Part shown: positions 40,890 through 50,876 of the stretch, in pieces
Position numbering within the stretch: the stretch's first letter is position 1
Layout of the letters: every line of letters starts with the position of its first letter
DNA from: Candidatus Proximibacter danicus
GTDB lineage: Bacteria > Pseudomonadota > Gammaproteobacteria > Burkholderiales > Rhodocyclaceae
NCBI GenBank assembly: GCA_016710885.1
Contig: JADJUC010000012.1
Coordinates: 73,006 to 137,005 of the forward strand
Reading direction: 5' to 3'
Length of the DNA: 64,000 bases
Notes under the pieces: model-generated
What the model saw: only the letters and a program-made list of their open reading frames with translations
Database searches by the model: none
Told to the model about the DNA's origin: nothing
Translations under genes and position numbers: made by a program

Positions 40890-43800
40890 GACACCTCAAT
40901 CTTTCCGAGTGGGCGCTGCGCCATCGCTCGATGGTGCTGTACCTGATGATCGTGTTGATGGTGGCCGGCACGCTGTCGTACTTCAAGCTGGGACGCGCCG
41001 AAGACCCGGATTTCACCTTCAAGGCGATGGTCGTGCGTACGCTGTGGCCGGGCGCTACCGCACGCGAGGTCGAGCAGCTGGTGACCGAACGTCTGGAAAA
41101 GAAGCTGCAGGAAACGCCATGGGTCGATGTCATCCGCTCCAGTTCGCGTTCCGGCGAGTCGCTGCTGTTCATCATCCTCAAGGACTACACGCCGAAAAAG
41201 GAAGTGCCCGAGGCGTGGTACCAGGTACGCAAGAAAGTCGGCGATATTCGCCAGTCGCTGCCGGCCGGCATCCAGGGACCATTCCTGAACGACGAGTTCG
41301 GCGACACCTTCGTCAGCATCTATGCACTCACGGGCGATGGCTTCGACGCAGGTGCCTTGCGCCAACACGCTGACCGCATTGCGCGCGAGTTGCGCCAGGT
41401 AGCTGACGTCAAGAAAGTCGAGTTGATCGGCGTTCAGGATGAACGTATCTATGTCGAGCTTGCGCCTGCAAAACTGGCAGCACATGGCTTGACACCGTCG
41501 CACATTGCCGATGCGCTGGCGCGGCAGAATGCCATGGCGCCGGCTGGCTTCTTTGAAACCAGCAGCGATCGCATCCGTCTGCGCCTGTCCGGCGATCTGC
41601 AGTCGATAGCCAGCATACGCGGCCTGGCGATTGCGGCGAACGGCCGCAACTATCGTCTCGGTGACATCGCCCACGTCCGCCGGGGTTTTGTCGATCCGCC
41701 GGGGCCGGCAATGCGCGTGCAGGGGCAGGAGGCGGTGGGTATCGCGCTGGCGATGAACAAGGGCGGCGACGTCATTCGACTCGGCGAGCGCCTTCGCGCT
41801 GAATTGAAGCGCCTCGAAGCGGACTTGCCGAAGGGCATCGACGTACACGTCGTCGCCGACCAGCCGGAGATCGTGCAGCAGTCGATCAAGCTTTTTGTTT
41901 CGTCACTTGGTGAGGCCATCGCGATTGTGCTGGCGGTGTCCTTTCTCAGCCTCGGCTTGCGCACCGGAACGGTGGTTGCCCTGTCGATTCCGCTGGTGCT
42001 GGCGGTGACGTTCTTCCTGATGCTGGTCTTCGGTATCGACCTGCAGCGAATTTCGCTCGGGGCCCTGGTGATCGCGCTGGGTCTGCTGGTAGACGATGCG
42101 ATCATTGCCGTCGAAATGATGGTGGTGAAAATGGAGCAAGGCTGGGACCGTTTCCGCGCGGCGACCTTTGCCTACACGTCGACGGCGTTTCCCATGCTCA
42201 CCGGTACGCTGATTACTGCCGCTGGTTTTACGCCGGTCGGCTTCGCCAAATCGGGCGCCGGGGAATACACCTTCTCGATCTTCGCGGTGGTGACCATTGC
42301 GCTGCTGGTGTCGTGGATCGTGGCCGTGGTTTTCACGCCCTACCTTGGCTACAAGCTGCTTGACCCTAAGAAATTGGCGGCCAAGGCGGCCTTGCATGGC
42401 GATATCTACGACACGCCGTTCTATCGGCGCTTTCGCCTCCTTGTCGAGTGGTGTGTGCGTCGCCGCTGGATCGTCATCGCCGCCACCCTCGGGCTCTTCG
42501 TGCTGGCGCTGGCCGCGTTCAACAGTGGCGTACAGAAACAGTTCTTTCCGGCCTCCAGTCGTCCTGAATTGCTGATCGATCTGTGGCTGCCGCAGGGGGC
42601 CTCGCTCAAGGCCAGTGAGGCGGTAACCAAGCGTGTCGAGCGTTTGCTGGCCGACGACAAGGAGATGGCGAAGTCGGTCAAATACCTCGCCAGCTACACC
42701 GGCAACGGCAGCCCGCGCTTCTATCTGCCGCTCGATCTGAAGCTGTTTCACGACAATTTTGCACAGCTGGTAATTACGACCCACAGCAATGAAGCGCGAG
42801 AGGACTTGCGACAGCGTCTGGAGCGCACCTTCGCCGCCGAAAGCGGCGAGTGGAGCGATGTGAGGGCGCGTGTGCTGCGCCTTGAGAATGGCCCGCCGGT
42901 CGGTTACCCGGTCCAGTTCCGGGTTTCTGGCGAGGATCTGAGCGCCTTGCGCAAAGCCGCCGAGGAAGTGGCAACGGTGATGCGTGCCAACCCGCATACC
43001 GCCGAGGTGAGCTTCGACTGGAACGAAATGGCCAAAGCGGTGCACCTCGACGTCGATCAGGACAGGGCACGGGCGCTTGGCATCAATACGCAGGATCTTT
43101 CCTTTGCCTTGCAGACCCTGCTGGTCGGAACGAGCGTGACGCAGGTGCGCGAGGGTGATCAACTGGTTGATGTCGTGCTGCGGGCGACGCCGGCCGATCG
43201 GCACGGGCTGTCAGCACTGGCCGATATCAACGTGCCGACGGCAAGCGGGCGCTACGTGCCGCTGGCCCAGGTTGTCAAAATTCGCTATGAACTGGAAACC
43301 GGGCAGATCTGGCGGCGCAACCGCTTGCCGACCGTGACGGTGATGGCCGATATCCGCGACAACACGCAGGCACCGGTGGTTTCAGCACAGATCAATGCGC
43401 AGCTTGATGCCGTCCGGGCCACGCTGCCGCCCGGTTTCCGCATTGAGGTGGGCGGGGCAACCGAGGAATCGGCAAAGGGCGAGGCATCGATCATGGCGGT
43501 GATGCCGATCATGCTGGTGGGTGTCATCACGCTGTTGATGATCCAGCTGCAGAGCATGAGCCGCACGCTGCTGGTCTTGCTGACGGCCCCTCTGGGGTTG
43601 ATCGGCGTGGCCATGGCCTTGCTGCTTTTCAGCGTCCCCTTCGGTTTCGTCGCCAATCTCGGGGTGATCGCGCTCTCCGGAATGATCATGCGTAACTCGG
43701 TGATTCTGGTTGACCAGATCGAGCAGGACGAGAAGGCGGGCAAGCCGACCTGGGAGGCCATTGTCGGTTCGGCGGTGCGTCGTTTCCGCCCGATCATGCT

Positions 43801-43987
43801 GACGGCCGCCGCCGCAGTGCTGGCGATGATCCCGCTGACGCGCAGCGTTTTCTGGGGGCCGATGGCCGTGGCGATCATGGGTGGTTTGATCGTTGCAACG
43901 GCACTGACCCTGCTTTTCCTGCCGGCCCTCTATGCCGCCTGGTACCGGGTGACCCCCGAAAGCAGGCGCCCGGTGCGCGAGGTATAA
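40886..43987 (+). CDS. RND (AcrB/MexB superfamily) efflux pump, inner membrane
   Basis: This 1033-residue protein has the full RND layout: 12 membrane segments, two large periplasmic loops, an N-terminal NLSEWALRHRSMVLYLMIV, LGLLVDDAIIAVEMMVVKMEQG in TM4 with the conserved paired Asp residues (VDDA), GFTPVGFAKSGAGEYTFSIF and, near the end, VIALSGMIMRNSVILVDQIEQD. It belongs to the HAE1-like group lacking some AcrB signature residues, so the substrate is unknown. It is the last gene of the tetR operon. Confidence 0.92.
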   Translation: MRHLNLSEWALRHRSMVLYLMIVLMVAGTLSYFKLGRAEDPDFTFKAMVVRTLWPGATAREVEQLVTERLEKKLQETPWVDVIRSSSRSGESLLFIILKDYTPKKEVPEAWYQVRKKVGDIRQSLPAGIQGPFLNDEFGDTFVSIYALTGDGFDAGALRQHADRIARELRQVADVKKVELIGVQDERIYVELAPAKLAAHGLTPSHIADALARQNAMAPAGFFETSSDRIRLRLSGDLQSIASIRGLAIAANGRNYRLGDIAHVRRGFVDPPGPAMRVQGQEAVGIALAMNKGGDVIRLGERLRAELKRLEADLPKGIDVHVVADQPEIVQQSIKLFVSSLGEAIAIVLAVSFLSLGLRTGTVVALSIPLVLAVTFFLMLVFGIDLQRISLGALVIALGLLVDDAIIAVEMMVVKMEQGWDRFRAATFAYTSTAFPMLTGTLITAAGFTPVGFAKSGAGEYTFSIFAVVTIALLVSWIVAVVFTPYLGYKLLDPKKLAAKAALHGDIYDTPFYRRFRLLVEWCVRRRWIVIAATLGLFVLALAAFNSGVQKQFFPASSRPELLIDLWLPQGASLKASEAVTKRVERLLADDKEMAKSVKYLASYTGNGSPRFYLPLDLKLFHDNFAQLVITTHSNEAREDLRQRLERTFAAESGEWSDVRARVLRLENGPPVGYPVQFRVSGEDLSALRKAAEEVATVMRANPHTAEVSFDWNEMAKAVHLDVDQDRARALGINTQDLSFALQTLLVGTSVTQVREGDQLVDVVLRATPADRHGLSALADINVPTASGRYVPLAQVVKIRYELETGQIWRRNRLPTVTVMADIRDNTQAPVVSAQINAQLDAVRATLPPGFRIEVGGATEESAKGEASIMAVMPIMLVGVITLLMIQLQSMSRTLLVLLTAPLGLIGVAMALLLFSVPFGFVANLGVIALSGMIMRNSVILVDQIEQDEKAGKPTWEAIVGSAVRRFRPIMLTAAAAVLAMIPLTRSVFWGPMAVAIMGGLIVATALTLLFLPALYAAWYRVTPESRRPVREV

Positions 43988-44008
43988 TCGCGTTTTCTAT
44001 GGACGTAC

Positions 44009-44028
44009 ATATTAGCGCGCGCTAATAT
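44009..44028. promoter_or_regulatory. Perfect 20-bp palindrome before pcm
   Basis: ATATTAGCGC and GCGCTAATAT form a perfect inverted repeat with no spacer, 21 bp before the pcm start at 44050. A TATAAT hexamer lies at 43983-43988 and could be the -10 box, which would put the palindrome at the +15 to +35 region. A repressor operator is the best guess; the regulator is not in the window. Confidence 0.6.
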
Positions 44029-44049
44029 TCATATGCGACGGGGTAAGCA

Positions 44050-44733
44050 ATGAACACGGAAGTTAGCCAAATGAGCAACCTGAATGTGGAACAAGCCCGC
44101 TTCAACATGATCGAGCAGCAGATTCGCCCTTGGGATGTGCTTGACCCCGAAGTGCTGGCATTGCTGTCAATCGTGAAGCGCGAGGATTTTGTGCCACCGG
44201 CCTGCAAGGATCTGGCGTTTGCCGACGTCGAGCTGCCGCTGGGCAATGGGGTGACGATGCTTGAGCCCAAGCTTGAAGCGCGCCTGCTGCAGGAAGCTGC
44301 CGTCAAGAATACTGACAAGGTGCTCGAAATTGGTGCCGGTAGCGGCTACATGGCGGCGTTGCTGGCGGCACGTGCGGAGTTTGTTGTCACCGTCGAGATC
44401 GAACCGTCGCTGGCCAAACTGGCGCGTGAGAACCTGGCGCGCGCCGGCGTGGTCAACGTTTCCGTCGAGCAAGGCGATGCCTCGCGCGGCTGGGCTACGA
44501 AGGCGCCTTACGATGTGATCCTGGTTTCGGCGTCGCTGCCGTTCGTGCCCAAGGAACTGCTGCAGCAGTTGCAGGTTGGCGGCCGTCTGGTAGCTGTTGT
44601 CGGCGAACAGCCGGTGATGTCGGCGCAGTTGGTGACGCGCACCGGTGAGTCAACCTTCAATACCGTCAATCTGTTCGAGACGGTGACCGCGCCCTTGCGC
44701 AATGTCGCGCAGCACGAGCAGTTCGTTTTTTAA
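44050..44733 (+). CDS. pcm: Protein-L-isoaspartate O-methyltransferase
   Basis: The 227-residue protein repairs isoaspartyl residues with SAM. It has ARFNMIEQQIRPWDVLD, the SAM motif VLEIGAGSGYMAALLA, and the C-terminal substrate region PYDVILVSASLPFVPKELLQQLQVGGRLVAVVG. In this paralogue the usual post-I sequence VYAIE is TVEIE. The ATG at 44050 or at 44071 could be used. It heads a pcm-rhodanese-tolC set, a known gene order in betaproteobacteria. Confidence 0.88.
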   Translation: MNTEVSQMSNLNVEQARFNMIEQQIRPWDVLDPEVLALLSIVKREDFVPPACKDLAFADVELPLGNGVTMLEPKLEARLLQEAAVKNTDKVLEIGAGSGYMAALLAARAEFVVTVEIEPSLAKLARENLARAGVVNVSVEQGDASRGWATKAPYDVILVSASLPFVPKELLQQLQVGGRLVAVVGEQPVMSAQLVTRTGESTFNTVNLFETVTAPLRNVAQHEQFVF

Positions 44734-44747
44734 GCTTCAGGAGAAAA

Positions 44748-45080
44748 ATGCAGCAGATCTCGGGTCGCGAACTGGCGGACTGGTTGGTGGAGTCAAGCCG
44801 CAATGCGCGCTCCGCGCCGGTCATGCTGGATGTTCGCGAACCTTGGGAATGCGAGATCTGCCGGATTGACGGCGCCGTTTCCCTGCCGATGGCTGCAGTG
44901 CCGCCACGGGTTGGTGAACTGGACCCTGAGGCGGAGACTGTCGTGATCTGCCATCATGGCGTGCGTTCATTTCAGGTGGCGCTTTTTCTTGAGCGCAACG
45001 GATTTTCCTCGGTTCACAATCTTGCGGGAGGCATTAATGCCTGGGCGCATGAGGTTGAGCCTTCCATGTCGAAGTATTGA
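44748..45080 (+). CDS. Cytoplasmic single-domain rhodanese
   Basis: The 110-residue protein has MLDVREPWECEICRIDGAVSLPM and the active-site loop VICHHGVRSFQVA with Cys about 69, no signal peptide. GlpE/PspE-like proteins move sulfane sulfur. The ATG follows an AGGAG site. It lies between pcm and tolC, 14 bp and 15 bp from them. Confidence 0.88.
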   Translation: MQQISGRELADWLVESSRNARSAPVMLDVREPWECEICRIDGAVSLPMAAVPPRVGELDPEAETVVICHHGVRSFQVALFLERNGFSSVHNLAGGINAWAHEVEPSMSKY

Positions 45081-45095
45081 TTGCAGGTTGCCGCC

Positions 45096-46463
45096 ATGTT
45101 CTCGAAGAAAACCACCGGAAAACTAAGCCAGCTCGCCCTTCTCGTTTCTGCGGCCCTGGCCGCAGGTTCTGCCAGCGCGGCCGATTTGCTGCAGATATAT
45201 CGACAGGCGCTCGACAATGACCCTCAGTTCCTGGCGGCGCGGCATGTCATGGATGCCGGGCGCGAGAAGGAATCGCAGGGGCTCTCCGGACTTCTGCCGA
45301 CACTTGGCGTTGCTGCCAATACCCAGTGGAACGACATTGACCGCGAACTGAAGGGGAGCAATGTCAAGGCCAAGGCGGAATACAACAGTAATGGGTATAC
45401 GGCGACACTGACGCAGCCGCTGTTCCGCTGGCAGAACATCGTTGCTTACCAGCAGGGAAAAATGCAGGCGGCGCAAGCCGAGGCGCAGTTTGCTCAAGCG
45501 CGCCAGGAGGTCATCCTGCGCGTAGCCCAGGCGTATTTCGATGTGCTGCTGGCGGAGGAAAACCTCCGCTCCTTGCAGGCACAGAAAACGGCGATTTCCC
45601 AGCAGCTGGAACAGGCAAAGAAAAATTTCGAAGTCGGCACCGCGACGATTGTCGATACCCATGAAGCGCAATCACGTTTTGATTTGTCGACGGCGCAGGA
45701 GATCGCTGCCGAGGCTGACCTTGAGATCAAGCGTCGGGCGCTGGAGGTGATTGTCGGCAAGGATCCCGGGGCGCTGGCCCGCTTGCGCGAAAAGTCGCAG
45801 CTTGAGCCGCCGCAGCCGAATGCCCTGAAGCCATGGGTAGAGGCTGCAGAGACCGATGCCATCACGGTTCAGGTGCAGCAACTGGCGCTGGAGATCGCCG
45901 CCAAGGAAACCGAGCGGAACCGCGCCGGCCACTATCCGACCCTCGATGCCGTGGTCGCCCGTGGCAATGCTTCGCAATCGGCGGCCCTGCCGACGCTTGG
46001 TGGTCCAATCTCCCCCGGTTTCGAGACCACCTCGACAACCGCGGCTCTGCAACTCAATATCCCGCTCTTTCAGGGCGGCTATGTGAATTCCAAGACCCGC
46101 GAAGCCGCCGCCAACCGCGAAGCGGCGCGCCAGCAACTCGAGGCCGCGCGCCGCAATGCGGCTCAGTCGGCACGGCAGGCTTTTCTCGGGGTCAGCAGCG
46201 GCAGCGCGCAGGTTGCTGCGCTGCGGGCGGCGCTGGTGTCCAGCCAGAGTTCGCTGGAGTCGAACCGGCTCGGCTATGAAGTGGGTGTGCGTATCAACAT
46301 CGATGTGCTGAATGCCGAGCAGCAGGTTTACGTTACCCGCCGTGATCTTGCTCGCGCCCTGCACGACACGCTGCTGGCACAACTCAAGCTGAAGGCGGCG
46401 GTGGGGACACTCGAAGAAGCCGATCTGGCAAAAATCAACGCGCTGCTGCAACAGCCGCTGTAA
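45096..46463 (+). CDS. tolC: TolC-family outer-membrane efflux channel
   Basis: The 455-residue protein has a signal peptide (LALLVSAALAAGSASA) and the two OEP repeats: ADLLQIYRQALDNDPQFLAARHVMDAGREKE in the first half and VQVQQLALEIAAKETERNRAGHYPTLDAV in the second, typical of the coiled tunnel. It ends LKLKAAVGTLEEADLAKINALLQ. It may serve the RND pump at 39807-43987. The end overlaps waaA by 29 bp on the other strand. Confidence 0.92.
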   Translation: MFSKKTTGKLSQLALLVSAALAAGSASAADLLQIYRQALDNDPQFLAARHVMDAGREKESQGLSGLLPTLGVAANTQWNDIDRELKGSNVKAKAEYNSNGYTATLTQPLFRWQNIVAYQQGKMQAAQAEAQFAQARQEVILRVAQAYFDVLLAEENLRSLQAQKTAISQQLEQAKKNFEVGTATIVDTHEAQSRFDLSTAQEIAAEADLEIKRRALEVIVGKDPGALARLREKSQLEPPQPNALKPWVEAAETDAITVQVQQLALEIAAKETERNRAGHYPTLDAVVARGNASQSAALPTLGGPISPGFETTSTTAALQLNIPLFQGGYVNSKTREAAANREAARQQLEAARRNAAQSARQAFLGVSSGSAQVAALRAALVSSQSSLESNRLGYEVGVRINIDVLNAEQQVYVTRRDLARALHDTLLAQLKLKAAVGTLEEADLAKINALLQQPL

Positions 46464-47712
46464 ACGGCGCCAGCAAGGCCATCGTTCGGTCGGTGGCGCC
46501 CTGATGGGCGCTGCTGAAGGCGATGGCCTTTTCTTTCATATTGACCCTGTCTTCCGGCGAGCCGAGGATGCGCTGCACCGTTCCGGCCAGTTCATCCGTA
46601 TCCACTATCCGCACAGCCGCGCCGCAGGCGACGGCGTCGTCGGCCGCCTGGGCGAAATTGAACGTGTGTGCTCCGACCAGAACCGGGCAGCCGCAGGCCG
46701 CCGCTTCGATCAGATTCTGGCCGCCAAAGGGCAGCAGCGAACCGCCGATCAGCGCGAGATCGGCAGCGGCGTACCACGCGGCCATCTCTCCCATGCTGTC
46801 GCCCAGCCAGACGCGGGTCGTGGCTTCCGGCAGCTCTTCCAGGCTGCGCCGCTTGAAGCTCAGGCTGCGGGCGCGCAGGAGTGCGGCCACTTCCTCGAAA
46901 CGCTGTGGGTGGCGCGGCACCAGAATGAGCATCAGGTTGGGTAACTCAATTTGCGCGAAGGCATCAAGGATCAGCACCTCCTCGCCATCGCGTGTGCTGG
47001 CGGCCAGCCAGACCGGCCGGCCGCCGATTTCAGCGCGCCAGTTGCGGCCACGGGCTTGCCTGGCTTCATCCGGCTGAACGTCGAATTTGAGGTTGCCGGT
47101 GACGTGCACGTTTCTGGCGCCGAGTGAGCGAATGCGTGTTGCGTCGGCATCGGTTTGGGCGGTGACCAGGTCAAGTGCGGCGAAAGCCGGCGCCGCGAGC
47201 GCGCGCAGCCGCTGATAGCCACGGTGCGAACGTGCCGACAGGCGGGCGTTAACCAGTGCGACGGGAATGCGGCGACGCTTCGCCGCAGCAATGATGTTAG
47301 GCCAGAGTTCGGTTTCCATGAACAGGCCAAGTGCCGGACGGAAATGGTCGAGAAAGCGCGCGGCGGCATCCGGCAGATCGTAGGGGAGGTAGGCCTGAAT
47401 AACGCGGCCGGGATAGCGCTCGACATACATCCGGCCGGTTTCGCGGCCGGTTGGCGTCATGTGCGTCAGCAGCAGCGAGTGGCCGGGATGTCGGGCGAGC
47501 AGGGCTTCGATCAGCGGCTCGGCGGCCCGCGTTTCGCCGACGGAAACGGCATGCAGCCAGATGACTGGGGCGGAGGTTTGCGCCGGGTAGAAACCGTAGC
47601 GTTCGCCGATGTGCTGCCGATACTCCGGCTGCTTGCGTCCGCGCCACAGCAAGCGCAGCCAGACCAGCGGCTGTGCGGCATAGAACAGGGCGGCGTAGAG
47701 ATAGCGTGCCAT
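46435..47712 (-). CDS. waaA: 3-deoxy-D-manno-octulosonic acid transferase
   Basis: WaaA (KdtA) adds Kdo to lipid IVA at the inner membrane. The 425-residue protein begins MARYLYAALFYAAQPLVWLRL, with an N-terminal membrane anchor, HAVSVGETRAAEPLIEALL, FMETELWPNIIAAAKRRRIPV and the GT-B end GGSLLPFGGQNLIEAAACGCPVLVG. The longer frame to 48051 overlaps waaC and is not used. It overlaps waaC by 1 bp (TGATG). Confidence 0.94.
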   Translation of the reverse strand: MARYLYAALFYAAQPLVWLRLLWRGRKQPEYRQHIGERYGFYPAQTSAPVIWLHAVSVGETRAAEPLIEALLARHPGHSLLLTHMTPTGRETGRMYVERYPGRVIQAYLPYDLPDAAARFLDHFRPALGLFMETELWPNIIAAAKRRRIPVALVNARLSARSHRGYQRLRALAAPAFAALDLVTAQTDADATRIRSLGARNVHVTGNLKFDVQPDEARQARGRNWRAEIGGRPVWLAASTRDGEEVLILDAFAQIELPNLMLILVPRHPQRFEEVAALLRARSLSFKRRSLEELPEATTRVWLGDSMGEMAAWYAAADLALIGGSLLPFGGQNLIEAAACGCPVLVGAHTFNFAQAADDAVACGAAVRIVDTDELAGTVQRILGSPEDRVNMKEKAIAFSSAHQGATDRTMALLAPFTAAVAAAR

Positions 47713-48668
47713 CAGCGTTGGAGCGCCTCGGTAGCGCTCGCCAGCACGTCCGCAACTGTGGGCGGAGCGCCCTTGCCGCCGAGGTTGCGGGCAAATCCGG
47801 TACCAACGATACCGGTGAGCGCCGGTTCGGTCGCTGTATAGAGGGCAATGGTCGGCACCTTCAGTGCTGCCGCCAGGTGGGCGAGCCCGGTGTCGACACC
47901 GACGGTCAGCGCGGCTTGGCCGATGACCCCAGCCAGATCGTGAATGCTCAATGCCGGTGCCGCAACCGCCCCGGGAACCGCCTGCACAATGCGCCGCGCC
48001 CGCGCCTGCTCCACGGCGTTGCCTGACGGAAAAATAGGGGTCAGACCCCATTTAATCAGTTGGTTGGCGAGTTCGATCCAGTCGGGCTCAGGCCAGAGCT
48101 TGTCGTCGCGACTGGTGGCGGTGAGCAGAACGGCAATCGGCGTGGCGGGCAGCCAAGAGGCGGAAAAGGCCGGTGCGACGATGCCGTAATCCAGTGTTTC
48201 AGCCGGCGTATAGCCAAACGCGGCGCCGGCCAGAAGGCGGTTGCGCGCGACGGCGTGGAGGTGTCGGGGCACACTCAAGGTGGCGTCGTAAAACCGGCTG
48301 GCGAGGGGCTCGCGTGCCGAGTCGGCAGCGTATCCAAGATGCTTGCCCTTGGCTTGTCGAGCGACGAGAGCACTCTTGATCAGGCCCTGGGTGTCGAGGA
48401 CTGCATCGTAGCCGGCCGATTGGAGTTGCGCGCGGAGCTGGCCGATTTCTCGCCAGGTTTCCGTTTTCAGCAGAGCTTTTCGCCAGCGCCGGATGGCAAC
48501 CGGCAGTGTTGCGCGAACGAAGGGTGACAGTCGGGGGATGTCGGCGAACGGCGCTTCGACGCACCAGTCGATTTCAGCCCCGGGAAACTGGCGGGCGAGA
48601 TCGGCGGCCACGGGAAGGTTGTGGATGACATCGCCGAGCGAAGAGGTTTTGACCAGCAGGATGCGCAT
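47712..48668 (-). CDS. waaC: Lipopolysaccharide heptosyltransferase I
   Basis: WaaC adds the first heptose to Kdo2-lipid A. The 318-residue GT-9 protein has MRILLVKTSSLGDVIHNLPVAADL, WCVEAPFADIPRLSPFV, SALVARQAKGKHLGYAADSAREPLASRFYD and the acceptor end GVDTGLAHLAAALKVPTIALYTATEP. The length is normal. It forms an operon with waaA. Confidence 0.93.
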   Translation of the reverse strand: MRILLVKTSSLGDVIHNLPVAADLARQFPGAEIDWCVEAPFADIPRLSPFVRATLPVAIRRWRKALLKTETWREIGQLRAQLQSAGYDAVLDTQGLIKSALVARQAKGKHLGYAADSAREPLASRFYDATLSVPRHLHAVARNRLLAGAAFGYTPAETLDYGIVAPAFSASWLPATPIAVLLTATSRDDKLWPEPDWIELANQLIKWGLTPIFPSGNAVEQARARRIVQAVPGAVAAPALSIHDLAGVIGQAALTVGVDTGLAHLAAALKVPTIALYTATEPALTGIVGTGFARNLGGKGAPPTVADVLASATEALQR

Positions 48669-48770
48669 CGCAAGGGTAAAATACGGGCCTTTGCCCGGCG
48701 AAAAGCCGCATTATAGAAGATTGCCTCGCGCGAAGCGTCAAACTTCCCTGGGGCGTCCGTAGTCTTTCCT

Positions 48771-49790
48771 ATGAAAATTCTCGTCACCGGCGGCGCCGGC
48801 TTCATTGGTTCGCACACCTGCGTCGAATTGCTCGCTGCCGGAATGGAGGTTGTCGTCTTCGACAATCTCTGCAATGCCAGGCAGGAGTCTTTGCGCCGGG
48901 TGGCGATGATCAGCGGACGGGCGCCGGGCTTTGTTCGCGGCGATGTTCGTGATGCGGACGCCCTGCGCCGCGTATTTGCCGACTACACGATCGATGCGGT
49001 CATCCACTTTGCTGGCCTCAAGGCGGTTGGAGAGTCGGTCGAGCAGCCGCTACGCTATTACGACAACAATGTGAATGGCACTGTTCAGCTGTTGCAGGCG
49101 ATGGATGAAGCCGGCGTGCGGCGCCTGGTGTTCAGTTCTTCCGCGACCGTCTATGGCGAGCCGCAACGTGTGCCGATCCGTGAGGATTTTCCGCTGTCGG
49201 CGACCAACCCCTACGGCCGCAGCAAGCTGATGATCGAGGAGATCCTGCGCGACCTCTGTTGTTCCGATCCGCGCTGGCAGATTGCGCTACTGCGCTATTT
49301 CAACCCGGTTGGCGCGCATGAATCCGGGTTGATTGGCGAAGACCCGAATGGGGTGCCCAACAACCTGATGCCCTATCTGAGCCAGGTGGCGATTGGCAAA
49401 CGCCCGGAGTTGTCGGTGTTCGGGGGCGACTATCCGACACCCGATGGCACTGGCGTTCGTGACTATATCCACGTTGTCGACTTGGCCCTTGGGCACCTGA
49501 AAGCGCTGGAGGTCTTGCCCGACCGGCAGGGCGTGCTCACGGTTAACCTCGGCACCGGGCGAGGCTATTCGGTACTTGAAATGCTGGCTGCATTCGGGCG
49601 GGCTTGTGGCCGAGAGTTGCCGTATCGTATTGCCTCACGCCGCGCAGGAGATGCCGCCACATGCTATGCAGACCCGGCTTATGCCGCAGATGTACTGGGC
49701 TGGCGAGCCGAGCGTAGCATCGAGCAAATGTGTGCCGACAGCTGGCGCTGGCAGTCGCAAAACCCGGACGGCTACGGCGCCGCAGATTGA
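48771..49790 (+). CDS. galE: UDP-glucose 4-epimerase
   Basis: The 339-residue short-chain dehydrogenase-fold enzyme has the NAD motif VTGGAGFIGSHTCVELL, FAGLKAVGESVEQPLRYYDNNV and the catalytic pair SSSATVYG...PYGRSKLMIEE (the Y-x-x-x-K motif). It interconverts UDP-Glc and UDP-Gal for surface polysaccharides. It opens the plus-strand polysaccharide locus and is read without breaks. Confidence 0.95.
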   Translation: MKILVTGGAGFIGSHTCVELLAAGMEVVVFDNLCNARQESLRRVAMISGRAPGFVRGDVRDADALRRVFADYTIDAVIHFAGLKAVGESVEQPLRYYDNNVNGTVQLLQAMDEAGVRRLVFSSSATVYGEPQRVPIREDFPLSATNPYGRSKLMIEEILRDLCCSDPRWQIALLRYFNPVGAHESGLIGEDPNGVPNNLMPYLSQVAIGKRPELSVFGGDYPTPDGTGVRDYIHVVDLALGHLKALEVLPDRQGVLTVNLGTGRGYSVLEMLAAFGRACGRELPYRIASRRAGDAATCYADPAYAADVLGWRAERSIEQMCADSWRWQSQNPDGYGAAD

Positions 49791-49812
49791 TCAGAAAAAT
49801 TCAGGGGAAAAC

Positions 49813-50876
49813 ATGACCATTCTCGTTACTGGTGGTGCCGGTTTTATCGGTGCCAATTTCGTGCTCGACTGGCTAGCCCTGTCGGATGAGCTTGTCGTTA
49901 ATCTCGACAAGCTGACCTATGCCGGCAACCTTGAAAATTTGAGCAAGCTGCAAGGCGATGCGCGGCATGTTTTCGTGCGCGGCGACATCGGCGATCGCGA
50001 ATGCGTGAATGCGCTGCTGGCGCAATACAAGCCGCGTGCGGTGATCAGTTTTGCCGCCGAAAGCCATGTCGATCGCTCGATCCATGGCCCCGGCGAGTTC
50101 ATCGAAACCAATATTGTCGGCACCTTCAACCTGCTCGAGTGCGTGCGAGCCCACTACGCCGGGTTGAATGAAACGGAACGGCAGGCTTTCCGCTTCCTGC
50201 ACGTGTCGACCGACGAGGTCTATGGTTCGCTTTCAGCGAAGATCCGCCCTTCACCGAAACCAATCCCTACCAGCCGAATAGCCCGTATTCGGCCTCGAAG
50301 GCGGCCTCCGACCATCTGGTGCGCGCCTATCACCACACCTATGGTTTGCCGGTGCTGACCACCAACTGCTCGAACAACTACGGGCCTTACCAGTTCCCGG
50401 AAAAACTGATCCCGCTGATGATCCACAACGCACTGACCGGCAAGAACCTCCCGATCTACGGCGACGGCCAGCAGATTCGCGACTGGCTGTATGTGGGGGA
50501 CCATTGCGCTGCTATCCGGCGCGTGCTGGAAGGTGGTCGGGTCGGCGAGGTCTACAACATCGGTGGCTGGAACGAGATGCCGAACCTGGACATCGTGCAT
50601 ACGCTGTGCGACCTGCTTGATGCCGCCAGGCCGAAGAATGCCGGCTCCTACCGCGATCAGATCACCTATGTCACCGATCGTCCCGGGCATGACCGGCGCT
50701 ATGCCATCGATGCGCGCAAGATCGAGCGCGAGCTCGGCTGGCGGCCGGCAGAAACCTTCGAGACCGGCATCAGGAAAACGGTGGGCTGGTACATAGAGAA
50801 TGCCGAGTGGGTCGAGCACGTGACTTCGGGCGCCTATCGGCAATGGACCGATACCAACTACGGGCGCCGTGCATGA
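49813..50876 (+). CDS. rfbB: dTDP-glucose 4,6-dehydratase, one frameshift
   Basis: RfbB (RmlB) is the second step to dTDP-L-rhamnose. The sequence has VTGGAGFIGANFVLDWL, the nucleotide-binding SFAAESHVDRSIHGP and the FLHVSTDEVYG catalytic segment; after the break PYSASKAASDHLVRAYHHTYGLP carries the Y-x-x-x-K motif. The frame breaks at 50238: adding one base (GCG-G-AAGATC) restores SAEDPPFTETNPYQPNSPYS. About 354 residues when corrected, a normal length. It overlaps rfbD by 4 bp. Confidence 0.93.

Noticed and set aside
46435..48051. Extended 538-residue version of the WaaA frame
   Set aside because: The extra N-terminal residues overlap waaC and are not family-like; MARYLYAALF at 47712 is the normal start.
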